From NCBI GenBank assembly GCA_964017155.1, contig OZ024866.1, forward strand, positions 18,814,358 to 18,878,357: 64,000 nt of DNA, written 5' to 3'. This stretch comes from Oasisia sp. SBJ-2009. Lineage: Eukaryota; Annelida; Polychaeta; Sabellida; Siboglinidae. The translations under genes and the position numbers were made by a program. The notes beneath the pieces are model-generated. The model made no database searches and had not been told where the DNA came from. It worked only from the letters and a program-made list of their open reading frames with translations. This document shows positions 1 through 60,504 of the stretch, in pieces (positions within the stretch are counted from its first letter, which is position 1; the number at the start of each line of letters is the position of its first letter).

Positions 1-2165
1 TAGACAATGAAAGTTGTCACGTGACCACATGGGTGGTGGCATGACAACAAAGTTACTAATGATTTTCGTAGTAAGAGTGACCATTCTTCACGCAACGTGA
101 CCTGGGTGGACGGTAGTCGTAATAGGAGAATGTACAAGCAATACGGTTGGCATAGTTATGTTATTCAATACAGACATACATCTGTCAATGTGCTTATTGA
201 TCCTCACGAAACTGGCTGGTGTTTAGAGTGATAAGTTCTCTCTCGACTGGGACTTATGTTTTGAAAATAGATGGCTTGCGTCGTCGAAAATTAAGTGTAA
301 TTGTCACTCTACCACGTTGGCATGGTCCGCGACGTGTCACGTCATCTCTTATATCGATCTCGATCGGCGTGAATTCTTTGTACAAGACGGGAATGTATTG
401 CATGTTGTCTAAGCTCTTTGACACCATGTCTCCGTGTTTGCCTGCTAGTTGCACAATCTCAGCAACGGCTCGATAATGTGCCCGACCACACTTTATTCCA
501 CATTATTCCACAACGTTGGTGTAAACATAGAACGAGTAAAACCCCTGCGCCGTATCTATCACAAAATCAACGTCTCTCGATGATGTGACTAAACAATTAT
601 TAATCATAGCCATAGGCAATACAATAACCGGGTCTAGGTCTACACTCACGTATACCTGTAGCTAAGGGTCACTTTATTTACTCCTGACGCCTCTTTCAAC
701 GTCTTGTTGATGGCCGGTATCACTCTTTCGGGGCTATCATGATAACCGGCCTCGATTTTGTACTTGTCAGTGTCGTAGTTATCCCACGCGTTGGCCACTG
801 CAAACATGGATGCCGCTTCGCACAATGTACCGACTGTGGAGGTAATACATTTCTTCCAGACCGCATTCCAACTGGCCCGTAAGACTGATTCTCTACCGTA
901 GTGACGTAACATATCTTTTTAACGAATTGTCGGGTACAAGTCCATTGACGTGTTGCTAGGCAGTGATAGACAGAATCCTTGATCATACTTCATGATCGGA
1001 ACATTTCACACATGGATTTAGTATTAGTACAATTGTTCAACAGTGGTGTCCATGCACAGAGTGGAGTTACCCTTACTTTCGGACATGAACTTCCAAACAA
1101 CACCAACGTTTGCTGGTACTTCCGGTGTCTTCAGTGTTTTCATGAGGAACTTCCGTCGAAACCTACATGACATGACTGATGATTCGACAGATGTGTACTA
1201 GCCTTTATGCGCCAGAGCGAGGGATGTCGATAGTGTAGGAATAAATTTGTGTAGACATGTCAGGTTGGGTTGCACAACTACATATGTAAGTTTCCGTGGG
1301 GAAACGTGATCGAAGAGACATACGACCGCGCATGGTGCCTCGCTTGCTATCGGAGTTTAAAGTGATATTGTATTAATTTGTACTATTATGAATTCACTAA
1401 CATTTTTCATATAACCACAACGCGATACGGGAAAACGTGCCTAGACTTATGGGACTCGGTTGACTATGCCTTAGTTACAATGTGTTACTTTATACCGGTG
1501 GTTGTATAGCATGCCTAGACTTGTTTTTATTTAGTGTATACTGCTGGTTGCATAGCAACCCGTAGTGATACCAGTATACGAATAACACGTGCCCAGACTT
1601 GTCTGGTTAGGATCATTACGTCATAGATACTATATATTACACTGTTGTTTTTATTTACTTAATTCAGCTGGTCGCATAACAACCTGTAATGATACCAGTA
1701 AACGAATAAAACGTACCCAGACCTGTCTGGTTAGGGTCACTACGTGATTGTTACAATGTATTACTTTGTTGATTGTATACTTTTGGTTGTATATTAACAA
1801 ATAGGAAAACTGGAAACGTGTTTAGACTTGTCTGGTTGGGTTATTATGCGGTGACATATGCAACTGGACAACGTGTGGAACAGCACGTACTTTGACCTAG
1901 TTTGTAATTCACCATATCCGCCATTTTCACTGTACTGGCGTTTGACCATCCCGCTAGGGGCGCCAATTGTACATCACCTAGCAGCCAGGGGGCGCTGTGT
2001 GAATTTTGCCGTTTTGACCCACTAATTAAAACAAGACACAATTTGACCGTACTAGTTCGCGACCTATTCGCTAGAGACGCCACTTGCATTTTGATCTAGT
2101 TTGTTATTCACTATATATCTGCCAGGGGGCGATGTGTGACATTTGCCATTGAATTTTGACCTTGA
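1..2165 (+). mobile_element. Decayed partial copy of the giant palindromic repeat family
   Basis: The first 160 bases are recognisably the same sequence as 39883-40040, the right arm of the giant palindrome at 29.4-42.15 kb. The last part, from about 1830, matches 41995-42150, including a shared stretch reading tttgacctngtttgtnnttc. Middle parts are too diverged for me to align by eye. Inside is a local direct repeat with a period near 123 bp: the motif agacttgtctggttagg recurs at about 1600 and 1723, with weaker copies at about 1510 and 1820. A second repeated block with gccagggggcgctgtgtg lies at 1900-2130. No transposase-like frame is visible; the short open frames here look accidental. 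The copy ends about 200 bases before the start codon of the host gene, so it probably overlaps its 5' flank or UTR. Confidence 0.6.
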
Positions 2166-2366
2166 CCTAATTATGACGGCTTATATTCCACCGCGCCGTG
2201 ATCCAATTATCATTGCCTACTATATTATATTCACATCTATTTTTACACTTTTTTGTCAGGTTGTTTTCGGACATACCTCTTTCTTTTCGCCAAAGAAAAC
2301 CTGCACAGTGCAAATACTTTGCAAGTCGAATTACATTTTTATTAGGAGATATATTACTCATTCCAG

Positions 2367-51487
<49,121 letters not shown>

Positions 51488-51599
51488 GTTCGTTTATCTG
51501 GTGTGCATTTTTAAATCAAATGTCTTGCCTCGGTGGGAATTTAAGTTAACGGAACACTCACACAGTTCTAAGCGGAGCGTATTGTCATTGGCTACATCG

Positions 51600-52610
51600 G
51601 CAGTAGTTACATGGTGACTATCAGCCGGTAAAACTAAGACCATCCACGGTGTTTTGGTAAGAAAGACGACGTCTATTTTGTTTTCTTGAGCACTCCAGCA
51701 TCTCCTGGAGTAGTTTGCGCCATCTGGGCGTAGTGGTAGGATGGCGACCATATCGTGCTAACTCCCCACCACCCTAGCATAATTGTGATGTACCAGAGCC
51801 CGCTGAGCATCAGCTATGAGTCTGAGCAAGGAGTTCAACATGAGCACTGAATATGGTTTTATAAACTCGGGTCCAAGTCCACCCTAAGTGCGTGACTATG
51901 TATAAATGAGTACCTGGTTGTTCTACGCGTCGTAATGACAGCGTGTCTGGAAGCTTTCCGATGAGGTGGCTCCATCTAGTGGTAAAGGTGGGTAAGGGCG
52001 ATATGCGCCTAGCTTACCAGAACACAAAAGGTTAATTGTACAACCAGTCTGCGCGTCTCAATTGTAATCAGTGACAAAATCACTTAGGCCATCTTTTAAT
52101 TATAACATAAACAATTATACAACACATATAAGGTTATAATGAATTATACTAATAAATAAATGTGTATATTATATATCCGATACATCAGTTTATAGAATGG
52201 AATTAGTCCAATTATACGAACTAGTATTAAACGAATTAATAGCAGATAGTAGTTATATGGTGTCGATCAGCCGGTGAAACTAAGATCATCCACCGTGGTT
52301 TGGTAAGACAGTAGACGTCTATTCGGTTTTCTTGAGCTTTCCAGCGTATCCTGGAGCAGATGATGACCACACCCATCTAGCGAGGCTATGATGCACTAGG
52401 TGCCCAATTACGCATGATTATAAAATTATATAAAGAAGTATCTGCGGTCCTTCGCATCTTAATGGCAACGTAGCTGAAAGCTTTCCGATGAGTTGGCTCC
52501 ATCTGGTGTAAGGGTGGGTAAGGGCGATATGTTACCAATACACAAATGGTTAATTGTACAACCAGCCTGCGCGTCTCAATGGTAAAGAGGCTGGATGCTT
52601 CCTGGTATGT
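51600..52610. repeat. Diverged direct duplication, about 400-base unit
   Basis: The stretch 51615-52060 recurs at 52263-52610. Shared blocks in order are atcagccggt with aaactaaga, gacgtctatt, tttcttgagc, gctccatct with gtggtaa/gtgtaag, gggtaagggcgatatg, and ttaattgtacaaccag followed by gcgcgtctcaat. It could be an old tandem duplication or two copies of a short repeat. Confidence 0.7.
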
Positions 52611-53659
52611 AGGTCTTATTTACGTCGTCACTGTCTTATGTGGCATAAACACCAGCTGTGATCTAGTTACGCCATCTCGCCGCGGCGCTGTGTAATCGCA
52701 AATAAATAAAATAGTTAGTAAGTTAATCACACCATAACAAAATAACGCTGTCGTTTTGTAGGTATACGCATGCGTATAAAACAGCCTTTTTACAGCCTTG
52801 TTATCACTCGATAACTTGTGGCCTAGAGAGTAGCTTGACTTCACTGTGACTAGTCCTTATTTCTGAATTCAATGTGTTACTTTACAACGTAATATATTGG
52901 TATTTATAAGAATTTTTTAAGTTCTTACTAATGGAAAACGCTTCAGGAGTGTTACAACCAAAGGAAATAGCTTTAACAAATACTTTACTCACAGGGCGTG
53001 AGACACTTGAACCGCTAATTGCACTATTTTATGCTTATTTTTTGCTTGATAATTATTATTATTATTTATTTATGTTCTGTTCCTAAAGAAGGCCGCCGCT
53101 GGAGGTTGAAACGTTGAAGTGAGTAGAACATTGCTAGTTGTGAAATTATGAAATGTGTCTGAATATTCTTTATTTACTTTCGTCTTTATCTATATGTGTA
53201 TACCATTATTACTGTCAGTTAATTAGTGTTTAGTGATTTAACGTTACCTTTTTATTTGTCGTTATACTTTCTTTACTCAGTTTAGTTTTATGTCGTCATA
53301 CCTATGTATTACTATTTATTGATTAATTCTAATGAGAAAGATACAACATTTAACTGTCAGATCGCCTAGCAATAATTAGTAAGTGCTAATTAGCTGAATG
53401 TCGCTTGCTATTTTTTTAAATGTTGGCGAACCGCATTAAAGTGGATAAGGCAGTTGTTAGTGTAATCTACAACACACTAAAATAAATTAATGGATAAATA
53501 CAAATTTAGGTTTGTTTAACCTCGCTTGCAATGCAATGCTTTCTACATTTCAACGTAAAATAGAGTGTTTATAATTGTTTTATCATTTCAAAAGTCTGTA
53601 ATCTTACGCCCACATCTGTTTTCAGCGCTAATCCATGTTTCATTGCGTGATTGTGGTTA

Positions 53660-54205
53660 ATTTTAATCCATTAACGCACACAGCGTGGCTATACGTCGCA
53701 CACAGTTTAGCACACACTTTGACGCACACAGTACAATACTCAGTACGACAAATGCAGTCCAGTACACGGTACGTCGCACATAGTTCAGTATACAGTTTGA
53801 CGCATACAGTTAAGTACACAGTTTAACGCACATAGTTGAGTTCACAGTACGTCACACATATTAATACACATATCAACGAAAAAAGTTCAGTACTCTGTAT
53901 GACTCACACCTTTCAGTAAACAATATATCGCACATAGTTTAGTTTACAGATTGACGCTTAAAGCGGTTAAAGTTCAGTAAAAAGTATGACGAACACACAT
54001 TATTACCATATTGATGCACACAGATCAGTACCCAGTTTGACGCATACCGTTCACTACACTGTACGTCGCACAAGGTTCAGTACACAGTACGACGAGTTCA
54101 GTACATTGTGCGATGCACATAGTTCACAGTTTGACTGACACACAGTTAAATATATTGTACGACACAAACAGTTCAATATACGTACATAGTACGACGCATA
54201 TAGTT
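53660..54205. repeat. Degenerate minisatellite, unit about 26-34 bases
   Basis: Successive variants of ttcagtacacagtttgacgc plus acacag run for about 550 bases, with unit length and sequence drifting. Frequent landmarks are gacgcaca, gtacgtcgcaca and ttcagtaca. Confidence 0.75.
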
Positions 54206-54278
54206 GTGTTTGCGTGCGTGATTTCGTGCGTAAGTGTTATTACGTGTGGGTGGGATCATCTTGACGTATGTCAAACAT

Positions 54279-54280
<2 letters not shown>

Positions 54281-54326
<46 letters not shown>

Positions 54327-54372
54327 GAGAGAGAGTGACAGAGACAGAGAGAGAGAGAGAGAGAGAAAGAGA
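54281..54372. repeat. (GA)n microsatellite
   Basis: GA run with GTGA and GACA interruptions. Confidence 0.9.
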
Positions 54373-54818
54373 TAGCGAGATAAAGAGAATGCGCTAATTA
54401 AGACGCATTAATTAGGTAATTAGAAACATTAATATATTACATTGTAAAGTAGCACATTGTTTTCTAGTTATTTATTATAGTGTGATTACATCACTTATTA
54501 CTACTTTATGTATTCATTTATTTATTTCGGGTTACATAGTTCTGTGTATATGTATCTCTTACTATGATGTGAATAAATATATGCACTTGTACGTACCAAT
54601 GTGAACTCATGATGTTTTGAAAGAGTGATGCATTATTTTTTCTCAAAAACACGATACTTTTGAAGTTGTGAACTTAAAATGTTAGTTGTATATATGTCAC
54701 AGCACCTCATCAGCAGATGGAAAAGCAAGAACAAGGACTGTTGGTGAAGGGGAAAAACTTCGTGATACCTTCTGACGATGTTTGCCAAAACACACAGTGG
54801 TAATCCGAAATTCAGGAC

Positions 54819-54824
54819 ATGGTC
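54819..54824 (+). repeat. Left target site duplication ATGGTC
   Basis: ATGGTC precedes the foldback element and recurs directly after it at 58192-58197. Removing the element and one copy restores a plausible continuous sequence (ggacatggtctacgtacatgg) in the interrupted ORF. Confidence 0.7.
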
Positions 54825-54858
54825 TATGGAACGATATTAGGGCCATAATTCAACATGT

Positions 54859-54893
54859 CGTATTATTGCAGATAATCTGCAATAATACGACGT
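54859..54893. repeat. Perfect 35-base palindrome at the left end of the foldback element
   Basis: Seventeen-base arms (gtcgtattattgcagat and complement) around a single A. The same palindrome occurs at 58126-58160 in the other arm. Confidence 0.9.
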
Positions 54894-54899
54894 CAGGCA

Positions 54900-55070
54900 T
54901 AATGAAGACACGCATAATGCGAGCGAGCATAATGCAAGCGAGCATAATGCGAGCAAGAATGCGAGCAAGAATGCGAGCAAGCACAATGCGATCAAGAATG
55001 CGAACAAGAATGCCAGCAAGCAGAATGCGAGCAAGAATGCAAGCAAGCATAATCAGACTTGGCATAATCA
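54900..55070. repeat. Subterminal array of 12-base units (gcgagcaagaat)
   Basis: About a dozen variants of gcgagcaagaat, gcaagcgagcat and similar. The right arm has the same array at 57970-58110 in inverted orientation but is shorter by about 24 bases (two units). This is the most obvious difference between the arms. Confidence 0.85.
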
Positions 55071-55704
55071 GCACTCGCTAAGTTTGTGCTGCCATCTAGC
55101 GAACTACGCCAACTTGAAAATTGAAAATACTGAAGTATCCCTTACATTAACAAATGTTTTGGCGCAGGCTATTCACCTACCAGCTGCTCGATAAAAAACG
55201 TCAAGTCGAACTGTTATTTTGTTGTTTGTAATGCGCCTTTTTTATCCTCTGGAACAATACTTAATATGATATGAGGCAGAAAGTGAGTTTGGGCAGAAAC
55301 CTAGCATTTAAATTATAATGATAGAGCATAATTAATGTAAGTATTAATGTATTATCAGCTTAATAATACATTTTCTGTTATGTCATTTATGATTTTTTAT
55401 GAGTAATTATGTTAAATTTTTATACAAATAAGGCAATATTAATTTTGTGTGAAAATACATGTGATAATTAAACACATGCTCTTTTGTTTCTCTTAGGCAT
55501 ACTACTTGACCATATCTGTCACAGATCAACTTACAATGTGTGCAATTACGTGCATGTCATCGCACGTACGATGTCTTCCGTTACATAGTGTGACATTTGC
55601 TAATAAATGAAACCTGCCGCAACATCACATCGATTGTCATGCGTCGTTTACTGTCGATCCGGTTTTAAAAGTGGGGTACGGGTGACCAATTTATATACAC
55701 ATAT

Positions 55705-55710
55705 GTATGG

Positions 55711-55761
<51 letters not shown>

Positions 55762-55869
55762 TATACACAAGTGTGTATATATAATATATATATATATATT
55801 TGACATATATATATATATTTATATACATGCATATATATATATATATTTGACATATATATATTTGACATA

Positions 55870-55918
<49 letters not shown>
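55705..55918. repeat. GT and TA microsatellites at the inner end of the left arm
   Basis: GT run (55713-55770), then TA tracts interrupted by repeated tttgaca. The inverted counterpart lies at 57118-57345. Confidence 0.9.
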
Positions 55919-55919
<1 letters not shown>

Positions 55920-57116
55920 CGTACACGGGCGTCGATCGGTGGGGGACGGGGGGGGGGACACGTCCCCCCACTTTTCAGGGTGGGGAGAGTTACCGAACAG
56001 CCCGTGACATTTATACGAAAAATGCTTTGTTATTTCGCTGCACATTGATGATTTTTAATTTGTCGTGCATACGCAGAAAGGCCAATCGGAAAGTTTATAA
56101 CTACCGGGAAAATGTAAGCCGCTGCCGGGCTCTATCAGTTTGCAATTAACCTTGTGTTGATATTATTAATAGGCTCTAACCATCAAGCACATTTTAAACG
56201 ATGACATTTTTGTTGCACTTTCACCCCTCGCCTGCTTGATGCTTATCGCCTACGGCAGAAGCGGCGTATTCCTGCACTTTGTGCAACTTATTCCCATATG
56301 AGTGATAGAAAATGTCTTTGCCAAAATGTTGGCTTGGGAAGTTCTACACAGGGACAGCATGGGCGTCGATCAGTGGGGGACGAGGGGGACGCTGACCACC
56401 CCGCGGCCTAAGGGGGTCAGCATAGGAAATGTCCTCATACTTTTTCAGTTCATAAAACAAATGTATAGGCATGTATAGCGAAACTGATCGCTCCCCTCTC
56501 TTAAAAAACCTATATCGGTCTAGTAGTAAAATTAATAATAAGAACTAAACTTACGACTACCAAGTGGAAGAATCACTAGAAAAATTGCTAGGTGGGCCGC
56601 AGCCCGCAACTTGATCTTAGTACAGTAAATATTCATCATGCCGGGCTTTGTAATTTTGCACCCTTGTGTTGATATATTAATAGGCATTAACCATCAAGCA
56701 CATAATAAATTATTAATTTTTGTTTGCCCTGTCACCCCTTTGATTGCAGCCTGGTCGCCCTTGTGGATATTTATATTGTCTACGGCGGAACCAGCAAATT
56801 TATGCACTTTGTGTAATTTGATCTCATTTTAGTGATGACATATTTCTTTGCCAAAAGGTGGGATTGGGAAGTCCTACACAGGCACCCCTGTAAGCTCTGC
56901 ATCTTGTCACTCTATGAATCAGGCAAGCAGTGTTTGGTCCAAAATCTACCCCAAATGTTCAGTGATTGGGTGGGCCATGGCCCCTCTTCAAATAACATTG
57001 CCAACACAACTATTATAAATAGCATAACATAAAGGTTTTTTTAATTTAGAATCAGCACCAGACCAACAATGAATAATTTTTTTGTATTGAAAAAAATACT
57101 TATGTGTATTTCAGGT
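55920..57116 (+). mobile_element. Loop repeat of the foldback element, two tandem partial units
   Basis: Unit A starts at about 55927 with gggcgtcgatcggtggggga and a GC-rich hairpin (ggggggacacgtcccccc). Unit B starts at about 56360 with the same head and runs to 57116, ending tatttcaggtca just before the TA tract. A further copy lies at 63148-64000 and ends with the same tatttcaggtca before a CA tract. Shared landmarks are atcggtctagtagtaaaatt, gcaacttgatcttagt and caggcaagcagtgtt. No coding frame. Confidence 0.75.
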
Positions 57117-57297
57117 CATATATATATATATATATATATACATATATATGTCAAATATATATATATGTCAAATATATATATATGTCAAATATATATATGT
57201 CAAATATATATATATATGCATGTATATAAATATATATATATATGTCAAATATATATATATATTATATATACACACTTGTGTATACACACACACACAC

Positions 57298-57339
<42 letters not shown>

Positions 57340-58191
57340 CCATACATATGTGTATATAAATTGGTCACCCGTACCCCACTTTTAAAACCGGATCGACAGT
57401 AAACGACGCATGACAATCGATGTGATGTTGCGGCAGGTTTCATTTATTAGCAAATGTCACACTATGTAACGGAAGACATCGTACGTGCGATGACATGCAC
57501 GTAATTGCACACATTGTAAGTTGATCTGTGACAGATATGGTCAAGTAGTATGCCTAAGAAAAACAAAAGAGCATGTGTTTAATTATCACATGTATTTTCA
57601 CACAAAATTAATATTGCCTTATTTGTATAAAAATGTAACATAATTACTCATAAAAAATCATAAATGACATAACAGAAAATGTATTATTAAGCTGATTACA
57701 TACATTAATTATGCTCTATCATTATAATTTAAATGCTAGGTTTCTGCCCAAACTCACTTTCTGCCTCATATCATATTAAGTATTGTTCCAGAGGATAAAA
57801 AAGGCGCATTACAAACAACAAAATAACAGTTCGACTTGACGTTTTTTATCGAGCAGCTGGTAGGTGAATAGCCTGCGCCAAAACATTTGTTAATGTAAGG
57901 GATACTTCAGTATTTTCAATTTTCAAGTTGGCGTAGTTCGCTAGATGGCAGCACAAACTTAGCGAGTGCTGATTATGCCAAGTCTGATTATGCTTGCTTG
58001 CATTCTTGCTCGCATTCTGCTTGCTGGCATTCTTGTTCGCATTCTTGATCGCATTGTGCTTGCTCGCATTATGCTCGCTTGCATTATGCTCGCTCGCATT
58101 ATGCGTGTCTTCATTATGCCTGACGTCGTATTATTGCAGATTATCTGCAATAATACGACATGTTGAATTATGGCCCTAATATCGTTCCATA

Positions 58192-58197
58192 ATGGTC
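58192..58197 (+). repeat. Right target site duplication ATGGTC
   Basis: Second copy of the 6-base sequence found at 54819-54824. Confidence 0.7.
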
Positions 58198-59860
58198 TAC
58201 GTACATGGATATGGTGGAGATTCTGCTGGACTCCATCAGAGCTCAGAGGGATGTTAACTGGACTCTCCTTCTAGAATCTTTTGTTGCAATATTGCCATGG
58301 CTCACAGTCTATGACTACACACAGTATGTCCGATGGGGACATAATTACGTATATTGCAAACATGAAACTCCTTCATTTGACAGCACCAGAGGTATGCGCA
58401 GATGTTATGTACGGATGAAACTTCGTTGTGAAGAGAACCAAAAGACGATTCAGCCAAGTTCGCGCTGACCAGGCAACTGAGTGGATAAACAAAACATGCA
58501 AGATGCAGACCATTATCATAGGCGTTACAAGAAATTACCAAAACAAGGGCAAGTAAGTGTTGCGTAACCTGGGTCGAACGCTCAAGAATCTCTCAGGACA
58601 CTATATACCTCTTCAACCTTGAAGATGAGGAGGACTTTCACTCGTAATGACAGTCTTCATTCCCAGATGAAGCGTGATGCAGGTGACGTGAAGAAGCTTA
58701 TCACACAGCTTACACGTTTGGACGTGTTCAGAGTAAACACTGGTGATTGACGGTCATGGCCTGAGCCAAGCTCTTGGAAACCCTCGTAGGTGCCAGACGT
58801 TTGGCGACTTTAGAAGTTACACTGCAAGAGTTGATGTAGTATGTGACCTTTAAACCGGGCAACAATCATTCAAGGCAGTGACAAGGTCAACGCGAGTGGG
58901 GAAAGAAGAAGGCAATTCGTAAGGTCATAGATGGACGAAATATCCGACTTCCACAGGTGTGGAGCAACTTCATTGCATCTTATGAGAACATGCGAGATAA
59001 ACAAGAAGGAGCGAAGTCGAACTTCAAGGAAACCATGAAGACGCGGACACCAGGCTGATACTCCATTCGTATTGGTCATCTGCAGAGATACGGATGTCAT
59101 GCTGCTTCTGGTCCACTTTATATCAGCACAAACAGCAGACGTGTGGATGATCTCTGAAACAGCAAAGAAGAGGAAATGCTATCCAATAAATGCACTGTCT
59201 GAGAGACTTACATAACCTCTGAGGGATAACCTGCTGGGCTTCGACGCGTTCACAGGTTGTGACACACCGTCAGCGTGTAGTGGCCATGGCAATCGGTTTT
59301 GTGGAAAACATGTTTCTGAATCATCCGGATCTTGTGCAAGGGATTGGTCGTGATGGAGAAATCGCACCAATTGAATAATTTGTGTGCCACCCGTGTGGCA
59401 CACCTAAGCAGCCAAGTGTCGAAAATGCAAATGCCATACTTCAACTTTTCGGTAAGGCCAAACTTGATATGGAGATGTTATCCCCAACAAGAGACGCCCT
59501 GGAAATTCACACCGCGCGCGCCTACTATCAGGCGAAGATAAGGCTGCAGACAGACCAGGACCATATCCACATCCTTTCTCCCACCGACATCTCTACATGG
59601 ACAATGGAGTCAGACTGCATGATGGCTGTCTGGACAAGACTATTTGCTATTCCATATGCGTGTCTAGAGTTTATCACTTGTGGATGCCAGGCTAAGTGCA
59701 GAATGGCCCGATGCAGTTGTTTCAAAACGAACCCCAACTGCACGTACGCCTGCGGTTGTGATTGGATGACTGCTGCCGCTCAGCTGGCCAATAAACTTGG
59801 GTGCAGGTGAATGTGACACGTTATTCCATATCATAGCAGATAGCCTCGGTTACCCAGACT

Positions 59861-60330
59861 CCGTGAGGTGGCAGCACTTTTAAGCCCCCTCAACTCCGCC
59901 TGGGACAGTAATGGGCTTAAGTTTCTACATCCGGGCAGCCTTACCCCAGATTAGGGTAGAGACGCTGATTGGCTCTCAGGCCAACTATGAAATTAAAATA
60001 ACGATATACTTTTACAAGATAATAATATCACATGAAAAGTATTCAACATTGAACTTATATTAACACAAAAGTAAGTAAAAATTCAAATTTACAGTTGTTT
60101 ATAAAATAAGAATTACGGCAGGATTAACCAGTATCCGTGAGGTGGCAGCATTGTCTAGCCCCACACGATAGCATACCAATTAAATAAGGATACCTTTTTA
60201 TCAAATAATGGTGTATTATAAAAACTATTCAGAATTAAACTTATATAACACAAAATAAATAGAAATACAAATTTGCAGTTGTTTATAAAAAATATATATA
60301 ACGGCAGTGTCCGTGAGGTGGCAGCATTGT
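59861..60330. repeat. Tandem repeat with CCGTGAGGTGGCAGCA motif
   Basis: The motif ccgtgaggtggcagca occurs at about 59861, 60135 and 60311. Around the last two lies a unit of about 180 bases with tacagttgtttataaaa, acggcag and ttattcagaattaaactta-like segments; it is present about two and a half times. No coding signal. Confidence 0.75.
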
Positions 60331-60446
60331 ATAGATCACGCGGATACCAAACAAAAGCCGTTAATGGGGCCAGACTGTCTTCTCGGCGTAGTTCCGCAGC
60401 CGACCGACAGTCGGTTAAGCGAGACTACATAGCGGATTGACTTCGG

Positions 60447-60474
60447 GTGGTGGTGGTGGTGGTGGTGGTGGTGG
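60447..60474. repeat. (GGT)n trinucleotide tract
   Basis: About nine GGT units at the 3' edge of the minus-strand transposon gene. Confidence 0.9.
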
Positions 60475-60504
60475 AACGCCATCATTGCTATCCGACATCT
60501 CGGC

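Larger units (their letters stand above)
51488..54824. other. Region after the last visible exon, probably intron 18
   Basis: Contains a diverged direct duplication (51600-52060 and 52260-52610), a degenerate minisatellite (53660-54205), a GA microsatellite (54281-54372) and AT-rich sequence. No convincing CACHD1-like exon was found. Confidence 0.5.
54825..58191. mobile_element. 3.4-kb foldback element with about 1.09-kb inverted arms
   Basis: The element begins TATGGAACGATATTAGGGCC and ends with the exact complement. The inverted repeat continues inward almost without change to about 55916 on the left and 57117 on the right. The arms contain a terminal perfect palindrome, an array of 12-base units (gcgagcaagaat), unique sequence, a GT/CA tract and interrupted TA repeats. 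The central 1.2 kb (55920-57116) is a different repeat, also found at 63148-64000. No transposase is encoded, so movement would need help from elsewhere. A 6-bp duplication flanks it. The class is uncertain. Confidence 0.8.
54700..59815 (+). pseudogene. Decayed transposon-type ORF with C-terminal CxC cysteine cluster, split by the foldback element
   Basis: Blocks on the + strand, in several frames, match a protein family repeated in many invertebrate genomes. First comes NWTLLLESFVAILPWLTVYDYTQY (58258-58325), then LPQVWSNFIASYENMRDKQE (58945 on) and RDTDVMLLLVHF (about 59088). FDAFTGCDTPSACSGHGNRF follows (59237 on), then a Cys-rich end at 59675-59766 with CGCQAKC, CSCF and CGCDW. The left end, before 54824, carries the piece reading up to the insertion point. 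The molecular function of this family is not known to me. The Cys cluster resembles a metal-binding CXC motif. Many frameshifts and stops are present. Confidence 0.65.

Noticed and set aside
646..912. 88-codon minus-strand frame in the decayed repeat copy
   Set aside because: Overlapping open frames on the same strand and no recognisable protein features.
53075..53125. Penelope-like or hammerhead-type motif (gaaggccgcc ... gttgaaacgttg)
   Set aside because: The gaaac part is present, but the ctgatga core and closing helices could not be found.
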